Source: Chloroflexota bacterium
Lineage (GTDB): Bacteria > Chloroflexota > Anaerolineae > Anaerolineales > Anaerolineaceae
Reading direction: 5' to 3'
Assembly (NCBI GenBank): GCA_021779955.1
Contig: JAJXZS010000034.1
Span: forward strand, 248,001 to 312,000
Length of the DNA: 64,000 nucleotides
This document shows positions 38,903 through 47,233 of the stretch, piece by piece. How positions within the stretch are numbered: position 1 is the first letter of the stretch; every line of letters starts with the position of its first letter. The notes under the pieces were generated by a model, which was not told the origin of the DNA, made no database searches, and was given only the letters and a program-made list of their open reading frames with translations. Position numbers and translations under genes: made by a program.

Positions 38903-39658
38903 TTATGCTTCCGCCAGTATCATCTTCAGGTCGCGGGCATTTTCGGGGGCAAAACCACCGAAATCGTTGTTGAAAAAGATGTAGACCTGTTTGGCGCCGC
39001 GGGAAACCAGGCTGCGGGTGAGGCTGGCGATCTCGCGCAGCTCTTCGTTGCTGTAGGTTGTCGAATACCAGTGGATGCGGCCGTGCAAGCGCAGGTAAGC
39101 CCGTTCAGAAGTCAGGTAATCGGTCAGTTTCTGACTGGGCGAATCCGCATTGCAGAAGCAGGCTCCCACTTCGTTGAGCAGGTGCTCGGTCTGGGGGTTG
39201 AACCAGCGGTCGTTGCGGAATTCAACCGCGACCCGGGCGGGATCGGAAAACGATAGCAGGGCGCTGCGCAGGCGTCCAAAATCATAGGGCAGGCTGGGCG
39301 AGACCTGGAGCAGGATCATCTGGAATTTGTCCTCGAGCAGGTCGGCGGAGGCGCAGAAAGTATGGATGTCCGTTTCGGTATCCTTCAGCAGCTTGAGATG
39401 GCTGATCATTTTAGGCGCTTTGAGAACATAGCCGAATCCCCGGGGAGCCTGCGCCTTCCATTTCAGGTAGGTTTGATCCTTGAAAGCGCGGTAAAACGTG
39501 GCGTTGATCTCAACCGCGTTGAATTGGGCGGAGTAGTACTCGAACCAGCGACTTTTGGGCAGCTTTTCGGGATAGAAGCCGCCTTTCCAGTGGTCGTAGG
39601 TCCAGCCGGAGGTACCGATGTAAAAGGTGGGGCTTTGCTGGGGGATCGATTCGTCCAT
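38903..39658 (-). CDS. DUF72 family protein
   Basis: 251 residues. FYIGTSGWTYDHWKGGFYPEKLPKSRWFEYYSAQFNAVEINATFYRAFKDQTYLKWKAQAPRGFGYVLKAPKMISH is the canonical DUF72 N-terminus, a TIM-barrel protein, ending YIFFNNDFGGFAPENA. The family's function is unknown; structures suggest a sugar- or nucleotide-binding barrel. ATG 39658 (10 nt after a TATGAT box) is preferred; ATG 39673 lies inside that box. No Shine-Dalgarno site is seen, so a very short leader is possible. It is followed by a GC hairpin. Confidence 0.9.
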   Translation of the reverse strand: MDESIPQQSPTFYIGTSGWTYDHWKGGFYPEKLPKSRWFEYYSAQFNAVEINATFYRAFKDQTYLKWKAQAPRGFGYVLKAPKMISHLKLLKDTETDIHTFCASADLLEDKFQMILLQVSPSLPYDFGRLRSALLSFSDPARVAVEFRNDRWFNPQTEHLLNEVGACFCNADSPSQKLTDYLTSERAYLRLHGRIHWYSTTYSNEELREIASLTRSLVSRGAKQVYIFFNNDFGGFAPENARDLKMILAEA

Positions 39659-39704
39659 TTTGACCGGTATCATACATTGCTCTATGTACCCGGAATATCG
39701 AATT

Positions 39705-40319
39705 TCAACCCGGTTTCCTGATCATTGCCCAGTTATAAGGGCTTTCGGGGGTGGCTTGTTCCTGGCCCATTACCTTGAAGCCGTTCTGTTCATAGAAATG
39801 CAGGTTGACTTCGTTGTTGGTCTCCAGGTAACAGGCCAATCCTTCGAGGTCTGCCTGGGAGAGGATGGGTTGGAGTAGAGCGCGTCCCACTCCGCGGTGT
39901 TGATAAGAGGGCTCGACGCCGAGTTCATAAAGATACCAGTGCTCGCCTTGAATCAGCTTTTCGTGCATGCGGTCAGCACATTCGACCATGGCCATGCTGC
40001 GTTTGAACTCCTGCCTGGGCATTCTGAACGGAATTTGGAATAAGCCTGAACGAAGTACTCCAAGCATTTGCATGCCGGTCTTTTGAGGACCCAGCCACAT
40101 GGCAACCCCTTCGAGCGCAGGCGTCGTAAAAACCCTGCCGTAAAGCTGTCCGTACCTGACGAGCCTCTCGAACAGCCAGGGCATGATCAGGTCACGTTCA
40201 GCAGTTTGGGGAAGCACAAAGGTGAAAAAGGGATCGTTGTAGAAAGCCCGGGTCAAAACGCCTGATGCGGGTTTGTTCAACGCAGAAGCGAGCGGAATTG
40301 CGAGAGCCTGACTGTCCAT
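39705..40319 (-). CDS. GNAT family N-acetyltransferase
   Basis: 204 residues. The acetyl-CoA motif A is LYELGVEPSYQHRGVGRALLQPIL (V-x4-QxxGxG/A) and motif B ACYLETNNEVNLHFYEQNGFKV (Y-x-NGF). The N-terminal half (FTFVLPQTAERDLIMPWLFERLVRYGQLYGRVF...AMWLGP) is the puromycin/toxin-type GNAT arrangement. The substrate is an unknown amine. AGGAGGACTGG precedes ATG 40319, and a TCATTATACA promoter (TGTATAATGA on the minus strand) lies about 38 nt upstream. Confidence 0.9.
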   Translation of the reverse strand: MDSQALAIPLASALNKPASGVLTRAFYNDPFFTFVLPQTAERDLIMPWLFERLVRYGQLYGRVFTTPALEGVAMWLGPQKTGMQMLGVLRSGLFQIPFRMPRQEFKRSMAMVECADRMHEKLIQGEHWYLYELGVEPSYQHRGVGRALLQPILSQADLEGLACYLETNNEVNLHFYEQNGFKVMGQEQATPESPYNWAMIRKPG

Positions 40320-40354
40320 TGTCCAGTCCTCCTATCTAGAGAACGGTCTGAATT

Positions 40355-40364
40355 TCATTATACA
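40355..40364 (-). promoter_or_regulatory. Extended -10 promoter of the GNAT gene at 39705
   Basis: TGTATAATGA on the minus strand, about 38 nt before ATG 40319. Confidence 0.65.
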
Positions 40365-40471
40365 GAAAGCTGAACCGGTGTGATCCATCAAAAATCGCTT
40401 TCGAGCATTCGAGAGCGCTGCTTCCTGGTTGGATCGATCTAACACCATGAAAACGGTGTTGCGTGCCAGGG

Positions 40472-41011
40472 TCAATTCGCTGCCGGCCCATCCGCTGACG
40501 TCGGGCGGCCGGTTGCCATGAATGCCTCGTGGAAAGTGACACTCCCTTGCGGATAGCGGCCGTCGAACGATAGGGCGAAGAAAACCTCGGGCGGAACGTG
40601 CTCGAGAACCAGGCTCTCCACGTTCTTGAACCCAAATTTCGTGTAGTACGTCGGATGCCCGACCAGGCAGCAGCCTTTAGCGCCCAGGTCCTTCAGCTGG
40701 GACAACCCCTGCTGGATGAGCGCTTTGCCGATGCCCATGCGCTGGTAATCGGGCAGCACCGAGACCGGGCCGAGGCCATACCAGTCGCGCGCGCCATCCG
40801 CAATGGAGATGGGCGAAAAGGCGATGTGACCCACCAGCCGGCCGTCCAGTTCAGCGACCAGCGAAAGAGTCAATGCATTGGCTGCGCGCAGTCCCTCGAC
40901 CACGTACTGCTCGGTGTGATTGCTGATTTCCAGGTTCGCGAAAGCTGCGATGGTTAAGTCGGTGATGGCGTCGATATCGTTCGAGGTTTCGAGTCGGATG
41001 AGGAGGAGCAT
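40472..41011 (-). CDS. GNAT family N-acetyltransferase (YhbS-like)
   Basis: 179 residues. VSLVAELDGRLVGHIAFSPISI then GLGPVSVLPDYQRMGIGKALIQQGLSQLKDLGAKGCCLVGHPTYYTKFGFKNV: motif A is QRMGIG and motif B HPTYYTKFGF, with the 'GPVSVLPDYQRMGIG' stretch typical of YhbS/DUF1999-like enzymes. The substrate is unknown. It is separate in sequence from the preceding GNAT. It lies 340 bp downstream of the consensus promoter at 41359 and is the nearest gene to it, so it may have a long structured leader. Confidence 0.88.
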   Translation of the reverse strand: MLLLIRLETSNDIDAITDLTIAAFANLEISNHTEQYVVEGLRAANALTLSLVAELDGRLVGHIAFSPISIADGARDWYGLGPVSVLPDYQRMGIGKALIQQGLSQLKDLGAKGCCLVGHPTYYTKFGFKNVESLVLEHVPPEVFFALSFDGRYPQGSVTFHEAFMATGRPTSADGPAAN

Positions 41012-41352
41012 AGGGTCCTTTGGGGTGGGTTTGAGTTTGGGTAAATTGATCCCATCAGGGATTTCGAGTTGGGAAAGCGCCGACCAACTTATGAAGACGA
41101 GAAATCAGAGTTAAAGTGTATGGTTTCGATAACTGCGGGAATGATTCGGAACAAATCGGACAGGCAGAGAACCCTGCGAGGGGTTATTCGTGCTGCCTGA
41201 AGAGATTCGATGGAGACCCTGCAATGATTCAATCTTTTTCTCCCTGGCGAGTGAATCGGAACGAGTGATCAGGACCTGGTGAATCGAGTGGGGCAATAAG
41301 GAAATTCGGGATCCCAAAAAGGGTAGAGGGGAACGAGATCGATTTCCCACTG
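41012..41352 (-). ncRNA. Candidate structured leader or small RNA
   Basis: 340 nt between the near-consensus promoter at 41359 and the GNAT start. On the transcribed (minus) strand CAGGCAG (41199-41193) pairs with CTGCCTG (41167-41161), with GGGTT/AACCC nested inside (41181-41185 and 41170-41174). No coding frame with family features was seen. It could be a long 5' leader of the GNAT gene or an RNA of its own. Confidence 0.35.
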
Positions 41353-41358
41353 ATTGGT

Positions 41359-41386
41359 ATTATAGCACTAATGTTCTAATTGTCAA
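41359..41386 (-). promoter_or_regulatory. Consensus promoter with LexA-like site in the spacer
   Basis: TTGACA (41386-41381), 16-bp spacer, TATAAT (41364-41359) on the minus strand: both hexamers are perfect. The spacer contains GAACATTAGTGC, 7 of 8 matches to the GAAC-N4-GTTC SOS-box pattern of Gram-positive-type LexA. Confidence 0.6.
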
Positions 41387-41433
41387 GGGGTTTGGAGATT
41401 TTTTAAGCTTAAAATTTGTTGCGATTGTGGGTC

Positions 41434-41499
41434 GGGGTGAAGCTTCGTGATTGGGTGGCGTCTCTGAAATGACTAGACGCTTCCACGATGCTTCACCCC
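41434..41499. repeat. Nested 66-bp inverted repeat
   Basis: GGGGTGAAGCTTCGTG (41434-41449) pairs with CACGATGCTTCACCCC (41484-41499), 15 of 16; inside it GCGTCT (41458-41463) pairs with AGACGC (41475-41480). No T run. Origin unknown: structured RNA, small mobile repeat remnant or regulator site. Confidence 0.65.
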
Positions 41500-41643
41500 C
41501 TACAGGTGGTTGGGCGACGCGAGAGGAATGCGTGGTTGGCCTTGACGGGGGTTTCGGGCCGGATGATGAGATTCTGTGGTGTCATAATAGTCCATTTTTA
41601 TTGTAGAGCGGGTTCGCTTTTGACCCATCAGATTGAGCAGCGG

Positions 41644-42045
41644 TCATTCCATTAGGGCGGCGCGTAAAGCCCACATAATGCTTCGCGAGATCATCAGCGC
41701 AATCCCGGCAAAGAGCATCGCTATGAATGGCATGGGAGGACCCCAAACCAGAGCGGAGAGGCCTGCGGTAGTCACCAGGGTGGTGCTCCAGGCGACACGC
41801 ACCGGTCGGGCCCATTGGCGCTGCCAGAAGCAGGTGAGTATCACAGGTAAGCTCAAGAACCCGCACTCGAGCTGCACCGCAGTCTCGACCTTCTGACCGG
41901 TGGTTCGAGTACGGGGAAGCTGGCGAAAGCCACCCGAGAGCGCCTGCCAGCCAAGCCATGTGAGAAACAATATGGCGCCGGCCAAAAGCCCGCGCCTGAC
42001 GATCTGATGACGGATCAGCGATTTCTCTTCGATAGCTGTAACCAT
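41644..42045 (-). CDS. Small membrane protein, unknown function
   Basis: 133 residues from ATG 42045 (an upstream ATG at 42138 would add a hydrophobic 31-residue extension, LLYFLLLLFKG). Helices: LAGAILFLTWLGWQALSGG, a weaker CGFLSLPVILTCFWQ, and LVTTAGLSALVWGPPMPFIAMLFAGIALMIS. The last helices end at the Arg-rich MWALRAALME. Family unknown. It is the first gene of the AT-richer patch. Confidence 0.6.
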   Translation of the reverse strand: MVTAIEEKSLIRHQIVRRGLLAGAILFLTWLGWQALSGGFRQLPRTRTTGQKVETAVQLECGFLSLPVILTCFWQRQWARPVRVAWSTTLVTTAGLSALVWGPPMPFIAMLFAGIALMISRSIMWALRAALME

Positions 42046-42165
42046 ACCCTTGAATAATAACAGCAAAAAATACAGCAGGGCGGTCTTGATTATGGAATCT
42101 AGACTATGAACAAGATTGGCGGGCAGGAAATGCCCCAATCCGCGCCACGGTCCATATTAGCTGCC

Positions 42166-42702
42166 TTATTTGCATCGAAACAACTCCAACGCATCGCGTT
42201 GGCCCTGGGATAAGTGCAACGCCTCATTTTGATCTGCAGGATAGATTTCAGCTTTTTCCCATAGTTGTCGCCGTACGCTGGCCGCAATCCCCATTTTTAC
42301 GCCTGTTTGTTTAAGATCATCCGCAAGCAATCGCGCATCGAAAAGAAAGACCTTTTCAATCGTCCAAGGACGAACTTGCCCGTGGGAGGTTATCCGGCTT
42401 GATTTTCGTCCCGTTAATACAAGGTAATAATCGGGAAGAAACTCAGGCGTGATGTCCAGGATTCCTTCTTGAAAGGCGTACCACTTGATATTGACTGTAT
42501 GATCCTTCAAAGGCTCGTCACAAAAATATCCATCACTACCTTTGTGAGAAGCGGACTCATTAAGCACGATGTTAAATACCTGAGAGGCGATGTACTCGCC
42601 AATATGCCCAATGGCGGCAGGGCGTTTAATTAACGCAGTGATCTCTCGCTCATTTTGATTTCGAGCATCAATCAGTATGGAAAGCTGTTTCAGATCGTCC
42701 AT
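42166..42702 (-). CDS. Putative PD-(D/E)XK nuclease-like protein (DUF6998-like)
   Basis: 178 residues. The core reads GHIGEYIASQVFNIVLNESASHKGSDGYFCDEPLKDHTVNIKWYA: Glu, then GSD, then NIK, an arrangement like the E-xn-D-xn-(E/Q/N)xK nuclease active site, with Asn in the usual Glu place of the last motif. I recall this family as DUF6998, often next to restriction genes, with modest certainty. The rest (YLVLTGRKSS, RPWTIEKVFLFDARLL) is typical. AGGAT precedes ATG 42702. It lies next to the PGN_0703-like nuclease gene, in a patch with lower GC than its surroundings. Confidence 0.65.
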   Translation of the reverse strand: MDDLKQLSILIDARNQNEREITALIKRPAAIGHIGEYIASQVFNIVLNESASHKGSDGYFCDEPLKDHTVNIKWYAFQEGILDITPEFLPDYYLVLTGRKSSRITSHGQVRPWTIEKVFLFDARLLADDLKQTGVKMGIAASVRRQLWEKAEIYPADQNEALHLSQGQRDALELFRCK

Positions 42703-42845
42703 ATCAATCCTTCACTGTTTCTTTTTACCTGCCTGTGTATTATTAGGTCAGGCTCGATATTGAACCGGCCATTTTGAATAGAATGGTGGATAGGAAAAGC
42801 ATCAACTTGAGCTGCGATCTATTACTACAATAGGCTCAAGTCGTA

Positions 42846-43838
42846 TTACCGGATTTCACAGACCCAGGCGTAACGAGAATTGATGTATTCCTGCCAGGGT
42901 TTCATTTCAGGCAATTTCCCGACGGATAAATTTCCAAAAAGCTGCTCGGTGCTCACGCTGATAAACCTTCCTTCGGGCTTTACCAGGTGGCTCCAAATAC
43001 TTGTTGGCGATGAACCCAATTTCCCTAACGACGGCGATGTGACTTTGCGAAAGTCGGCATTATGGACTGGCGCAATATGCATTAGGGTGACAATATCTGC
43101 GCCCAGTTCATGCGCCTTTTCCATTTCGCTGGCTAAGAATTGCTGGCGCATCAACTGATAGAAAGGTTCGTAGAACAGCGCATCAAAAGATGGCAAAATC
43201 TCTTTGTTGACCGGGCAATCAGCATTTTCAAATAGATGCCGGTAGATTTCCGTGCGGTCTGCCCCGCTATTCGCTATTTTTAGGAAAGTACCGCCATACG
43301 ATTCGGTATATTTCCATTCAATCAAGGCGACCTGTCGTTTTTTATCCACACGCTCAAACATAACGATTGCATCGGCGCTGGTGTAATTTGCGCCCCGTGT
43401 GCGCTGGCCATTTCTCGAAATTTTCTCGTGCAGGTAGTTATCTTGACCGATCCACTCGAAAGAGACATACTGCCCGCTTTCAATGGGAAGCATATTCTTG
43501 AGTTCCGGAAAAATCGGGCGAAGAACTGTAGCTAAAGCTTCTGGTTGATTGGCAAAAGGGAAAAGAAAATTGACGCAACACACCTGCGAATCGCACAGAT
43601 GATTACTTGGTTTTCTGTTCTGCCCATCGTGCCATTTGATTTGATGCTTTTCGAAATGCCCGAGGGCGGTTTCTCTGATGCCGGGGAATAGATTTTGCTC
43701 TGCAGACTCTAGAGGTAGACAAAAGGGCCGCGGCTTTCTTTTATATACACCATCGCCTCGCGCCGAATCTGAAAAATAGGGAGATGTATTTTTGAAAAAT
43801 GCTTGCTTCGGTTTTTCGCTTTCGAGGAATTTGCCCAA
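42846..43838 (-). CDS. PGN_0703 family putative restriction endonuclease
   Basis: 330 residues. SADAIVMFERVDKKRQVALIEWKYTESYGG is a clear PD-(D/E)XK active site (Asp; then E-W-K), in the setting I know from the PGN_0703 family, with the N-terminal Cys-rich zone (SNHLCDSQVCCVNFLFPFA) and the C-terminal GADIVTLMHIAPVHNADFRKVTSP...SVSTEQLF. The start is a TTG at 43838 with only a weak SD (AAGAG), so it could begin elsewhere. No methyltransferase partner is present, so it is either a solitary defence nuclease or an inactive relict. It is more AT-rich than its neighbours. Confidence 0.75.
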   Translation of the reverse strand: MGKFLESEKPKQAFFKNTSPYFSDSARGDGVYKRKPRPFCLPLESAEQNLFPGIRETALGHFEKHQIKWHDGQNRKPSNHLCDSQVCCVNFLFPFANQPEALATVLRPIFPELKNMLPIESGQYVSFEWIGQDNYLHEKISRNGQRTRGANYTSADAIVMFERVDKKRQVALIEWKYTESYGGTFLKIANSGADRTEIYRHLFENADCPVNKEILPSFDALFYEPFYQLMRQQFLASEMEKAHELGADIVTLMHIAPVHNADFRKVTSPSLGKLGSSPTSIWSHLVKPEGRFISVSTEQLFGNLSVGKLPEMKPWQEYINSRYAWVCEIR

Positions 43839-43912
43839 GATTTGTGCTCTTTTCTATGGTGAAGGGAAGTATGCAGGTTGGTCTATTTGAACCCGACAAA
43901 TTGAGCTGAAAT

Positions 43913-43939
43913 GGTGGGTTGGAAGAACACCAACCCACC
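43913..43939. repeat. Perfect 10-bp hairpin
   Basis: GGTGGGTTGG (43913-43922), 7-nt loop, CCAACCCACC (43930-43939), upstream of the PGN_0703 gene and of the second hydrolase (divergent). No T run. Confidence 0.55.
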
Positions 43940-44198
43940 CTGCATCAATTCAATTGAAAAGTGCCAATTGTGGCTGGTAGATATCACCCCCACGTGTCTT
44001 ATTTTACACATCAGACAGTATTCTGCAACAAAAAAGCGTTCTCCATTTTGGAAGAGCACAGTACATGTTTCATTTTGTCTGCTCAAGTTGTAAATCGTGT
44101 TCAATTTTGAAAACACCCTTCAGACTCATAAATAGTTGGGCGACAAGATTGCCCGTAGTAAAATCCAATAAGCTCAATTGACCGCGGGAGGACCAAAA

Positions 44199-45032
44199 TT
44201 GAAGACCGTATCTATTCATAGAGAAATTGCGAAGATGCAAAATATTGACATCTTTTTCAGAGATACGCAGACTGACGTGCAAGCGATCCTCTGTCTGCAT
44301 GGGAGATGGGGGCGAGGGGAAACGTGGATTGATTTCATTCACCATTATGGACAAAAATACAGGGTGATTGCACCCGATCAACGCGGGCATGGGCTAAGCG
44401 GAAAACCGGTTGGGAAATATACATCCGAAGAAATGGCAGATGACATGGTTTCTCTATTGGATTACCTGCATCTGCAGGCGGTGATCCTGGTCGGTCATTC
44501 GATGGGTGGAGCTATTGCCGGTTATGTAGCCGCAAAGTATCCTCAGCGCGTGCACGCATTAGCCATTCTCGACAAATCTGCCAACGGACCAGAAACACGA
44601 AATGCCACCCCCTTAACCGAACAGAAACTGGTTGATCCTGTAACTAAAGACTGGCCGTTGCCGTTTACGAGTTTGACCGAAGCCCAGGGGTATATAAAAG
44701 CTGAAATGGAATCAGAATTGAGCTGCCAATATTTTATGAATAGTCTGGTGGAAACTGTGGAGGGATATCAAATGATGTTCAGCGCACAGGCAATGGCTGC
44801 TAACATTGCGTATTATGAAAATTGGTGGCATTTGTTACCAGAGATCAAATGCCCGGTGATGCTTTTAAGGTCAAGCAGCCATGAAGCAGTTCCCGATGCG
44901 GATTTTCAAAAAATGCAATCGTTGATCGCGAATTGCACCGCTTATGAAGTATCACATCCGGATCACAATGTCCACCTGGGGAACAAACGAGAATTCTATA
45001 AATACTTTGAGGAATTTCTACACAAAATTTAA
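44199..45032 (+). CDS. Alpha/beta hydrolase (second copy type)
   Basis: 277 residues from TTG 44199, which has GGGAGGACC directly upstream (ATG 44235 is the next option). HG motif LCLHGRWGRGETWIDF, PDQRGHG, nucleophile elbow GHSMGGAI, and a C-terminal DHNVHLGNKREFYKYF with catalytic His. The sequence is AT-rich compared with most of the window, and only moderately related to the hydrolase at 33552, although both share the 'QRGHG' and 'RGxxW' style of haloperoxidase-like enzymes. No regulator is beside it. Confidence 0.85.
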   Translation: MKTVSIHREIAKMQNIDIFFRDTQTDVQAILCLHGRWGRGETWIDFIHHYGQKYRVIAPDQRGHGLSGKPVGKYTSEEMADDMVSLLDYLHLQAVILVGHSMGGAIAGYVAAKYPQRVHALAILDKSANGPETRNATPLTEQKLVDPVTKDWPLPFTSLTEAQGYIKAEMESELSCQYFMNSLVETVEGYQMMFSAQAMAANIAYYENWWHLLPEIKCPVMLLRSSSHEAVPDADFQKMQSLIANCTAYEVSHPDHNVHLGNKREFYKYFEEFLHKI

Positions 45033-45038
45033 TCTGTT

Positions 45039-45063
45039 GGCCGGGTTTGAGTTTGAACCCGCC
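45039..45063. repeat. Hairpin after the hydrolase gene (GGGTTTGA...TGAACCC type)
   Basis: GGcCGGGTT (45039-45047) pairs with AACCCGCC (45056-45063). The same GGGTTnGAnnTTGAACCCGCC pattern recurs at 45617-45642. Confidence 0.5.
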
Positions 45064-45109
45064 ATTTGATCAGTGCATTGGAAGGCTATCATACCCTACC
45101 CGAATTTCG

Positions 45110-45115
45110 TATAAT
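45110..45115 (+). promoter_or_regulatory. -10 box of the lipoprotein gene at 45193
   Basis: TATAAT on the + strand within CGTATAATATAAC, 77 nt before the ATG. Confidence 0.45.
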
Positions 45116-45192
45116 ATAACTAATAGCATCAAAATAGGAACCAATCTTCTTGTTCTCGTGTCTATTGCTTGATGAATTACAGGAGATGGGTC

Positions 45193-45606
45193 ATGAAAAG
45201 AACGGTTTCGATTCTTGGCTTATGGGTTGTTATGGTATTGGTTCTTTCAGGGTGTGTCATTTCACCCATAGGCAGCACAACGCAAACACCCACAGCATCA
45301 GTCCCTTTGAATTCGCAGGTGGTCACCCTGGCGGATAGCGGCGGGACGATCCAGATGAAAGTGGGCGACAGCTTTCTGCTCAAGCTTGGGAACGAGTACA
45401 CGTGGCAGATCAGCCTGAGCAACCAGGATGTGATCGGCTTGAGGAAGGGCGTGCAGGTCATCCTTGGCGCGCAGGGGATTTATGACGCGCTGCAACCTGG
45501 CACGGTTCAGCTTACGGCTACCGGCGACCCGCAGTGCCGGCAATCCACGCCGCCATGCGCAGCGCCGTCAATCCTGTTCAGCGTGACGATCGAAGTAAGC
45601 CAATAA
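45193..45606 (+). CDS. Predicted lipoprotein with Ig-like/chagasin-like domain
   Basis: 137 residues. MKRTVSILGLWVVMVLVLSGC is a lipoprotein signal (LSGC). The rest is a single beta-sandwich: VVTLADSGGTIQMKVGDSFLLKLGNEYTWQISLSNQDVIGL, then VQVILGAQGIYDALQPGTVQLTATGDP and a final FSVTIEVSQ. The layout (GDSFLLKL..NEYTW..., ...PGTVQLTATG) resembles chagasin-type cysteine protease inhibitors (I42), which bind with three loops, but the 'NPTTG' loop is not clear. A -10 box (TATAAT at 45110-45115) lies about 78 nt upstream. ATG 45193 has GGAGATGGG upstream. Confidence 0.7.
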   Translation: MKRTVSILGLWVVMVLVLSGCVISPIGSTTQTPTASVPLNSQVVTLADSGGTIQMKVGDSFLLKLGNEYTWQISLSNQDVIGLRKGVQVILGAQGIYDALQPGTVQLTATGDPQCRQSTPPCAAPSILFSVTIEVSQ

Positions 45607-45616
45607 ATCTTTGAAT

Positions 45617-45642
45617 GGGCGGGTTCGAATTTGAACCCGCCC
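45617..45642. terminator. Bidirectional-type terminator hairpin between convergent genes
   Basis: GGGCGGGTTC (45617-45626), loop GAATTT, GAACCCGCCC (45633-45642), 10 nt after the lipoprotein stop and 5 nt before the metallopeptidase stop. No T run on either side; the placement suggests a shared 3' hairpin. Confidence 0.55.
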
Positions 45643-45647
45643 GAATA

Positions 45648-46532
45648 TTAATTCGTCCAACCAGGGGTTTCGCAGGAGTTGATGTCGCCGGACTGCAAGC
45701 CGTCTTCGAGCGCTGCCTGGCGCTGCTCGGCTGAACCGTGTGTCCATGATTCGGGAGAGACATAGCCCTGCGTCTCGCGCTGGATCCTGTCGTCACCCAC
45801 AGACGCGGCAGCGTCGAGACTTTGGGCGATCTCTTCGCTCGTCGGGGCCACCAGGTAACCGGTTTCGGCGGCGTGAGCCGTCCACACACCGGCAAGGCAA
45901 TCCGCCTGCAGCTCGATGAACACCGACATGCTCTGCGGACCCGAGTCAGACCCGCCAGACGAATCGAGCACGCCGAGCAGATCCTGAACGTGATGGCCGT
46001 ATTCGTGGGCGAGGACGTATGCTTCGGCGAACGGGCCTCCCTGGGCGCCAAAGCGGGTTTGCAGCTCATCGAAGAAGGTGAGGTCGAGGTATACCATCTG
46101 GTCGGTGGGGCAGTAGAAGGGACCCGAGGCTCCGGAAGCGTAACCGCAAGCTCCCTGGGTCGATCCGCTGAACAATACTGTCTGCGCAGAGGTGTACTGC
46201 TCGCCGTAATTGGTGAATGTGGTGTCCCAGTAATCTTGAATGCTGTTGACATAGCCTACGATGCGGCAGTCCTCCCTGGTGTTGGCGTCCGCGCCGGTCT
46301 GGCAGGCTGTTTGAAGGTCGCTGACCTGGCTCACGTTCTGACCGGGCGACGAAAGGTCATTGCCGACGAGGCCGAGAAGCTGGGAGGGGTTCGCACCGAG
46401 GAGCAGGGCGATGACCACGATGATGATCAGGCCGAGCCCGCCTCCGCCGAAAGCTGCGGTCCGACCGACACGGCTCCCGCGGCGGTCCTGTACCTGGGAT
46501 GGATCGAGCCGAGCTTTCTCATTGAACGGCAT
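45648..46532 (-). CDS. ypfJ: YpfJ-type neutral zinc metallopeptidase
   Basis: 294 residues. One N-terminal membrane helix (GLGLIIIVVIALLLGA) follows a basic head with DRRGS; the rest is extracytoplasmic. The zinc motif is VLAHEYGHHVQ (HExxH), with downstream ELQADCLAGVW supplying the third ligand region, as in the KPN_02809/YpfJ family of neutral metallopeptidases. Blocks DPFYCP...DQMVYLDLTFFDEL and FAEAYVLAHE are typical. Its substrates are unknown. The ATG has AGGAGGTCC upstream. It is convergent with the lipoprotein gene. Confidence 0.9.
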   Translation of the reverse strand: MPFNEKARLDPSQVQDRRGSRVGRTAAFGGGGLGLIIIVVIALLLGANPSQLLGLVGNDLSSPGQNVSQVSDLQTACQTGADANTREDCRIVGYVNSIQDYWDTTFTNYGEQYTSAQTVLFSGSTQGACGYASGASGPFYCPTDQMVYLDLTFFDELQTRFGAQGGPFAEAYVLAHEYGHHVQDLLGVLDSSGGSDSGPQSMSVFIELQADCLAGVWTAHAAETGYLVAPTSEEIAQSLDAAASVGDDRIQRETQGYVSPESWTHGSAEQRQAALEDGLQSGDINSCETPGWTN

Positions 46533-46642
46533 GGTAGGACCTCCTTCTGGTTAGGCATATCGCAATCATGCTGCAATTTCATTGTACACATTTTGAGCGC
46601 CGCGTTCGTTAATGGTAAAGGTCATTTCCTAATGTACACTAC

Positions 46643-47185
46643 TTACGCCTTTCTTCCGCGGATACCCGCATCCAGCGCATACATGAGCCTGTCGAGGCGG
46701 CTGCTTCCCGCTTGACGTGCGGGCATTTGCAGCAAGACTTCGCGCACTTCCTGGGGCACATGGTCGATCGCCCAACGAACCTCGCCGTCGGCGACGCCTG
46801 GATCGCCTGCTTGGTCGAGCTCCAGTGCCAGGGCGGCATAGGCTGCCGGACCGACAATGTGTTTGGTTTGCTGGACATCCGCCAGGGGATGCGTGTAGGC
46901 AGACGACGCGGCAAGGCCAGCGGCGCGCGCGGCGGCTGCTGCAGCCGGGTCGCCGACTTCGCGGGCAGCGGTCATCGCTGCCATGGCAAGCGAGCGCAGT
47001 TGAGCAGTGCGCTTTCCACCGGAAGCAAACGCCCGGATGCCTTCAATCGCTGCCCTGGGTCGGGTGTCTGAAACCGCATGCCTCTCGAACACCAGCAGCG
47101 CTCTTTCAGCGCAGTTCGCAGCCCAGCTCCCCAGGGTTCGAAGCGATTCAATGGTTAACGGAAAATACCTGGATGCGGGATCCAT
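46643..47185 (-). CDS. Imm-5-like putative immunity protein
   Basis: 180 residues, strongly helical and Ala-rich: LRTLGSWAANCAERALLVFERHAVSDTRPRAAIEGIRAFASGGKRTAQLRSLAMAAMTAAREVG..., ending VPQEVREVLLQMPARQAGSSRLDRLMYALDAGI. This is the pattern of the Imm-5-like family, proposed to be immunity proteins for polymorphic toxins, though many members have no toxin nearby and some are labelled otherwise. No toxin gene adjoins it; the nearest genes encode a metallopeptidase and a predicted nuclease. An AGGGGT site lies just before ATG 47185. Confidence 0.75.
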   Translation of the reverse strand: MDPASRYFPLTIESLRTLGSWAANCAERALLVFERHAVSDTRPRAAIEGIRAFASGGKRTAQLRSLAMAAMTAAREVGDPAAAAAARAAGLAASSAYTHPLADVQQTKHIVGPAAYAALALELDQAGDPGVADGEVRWAIDHVPQEVREVLLQMPARQAGSSRLDRLMYALDAGIRGRKA

Positions 47186-47233
47186 CGTTCACCCCTGCGA
47201 GTATGGATAGGTGGAGTGGAGTATAAACTCACC

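Noticed and set aside
45617-45642. tRNA T-arm-like GGTTCGAAT
   Set aside because: It is one half of a symmetrical hairpin between convergent genes; no acceptor stem or anticodon arm.
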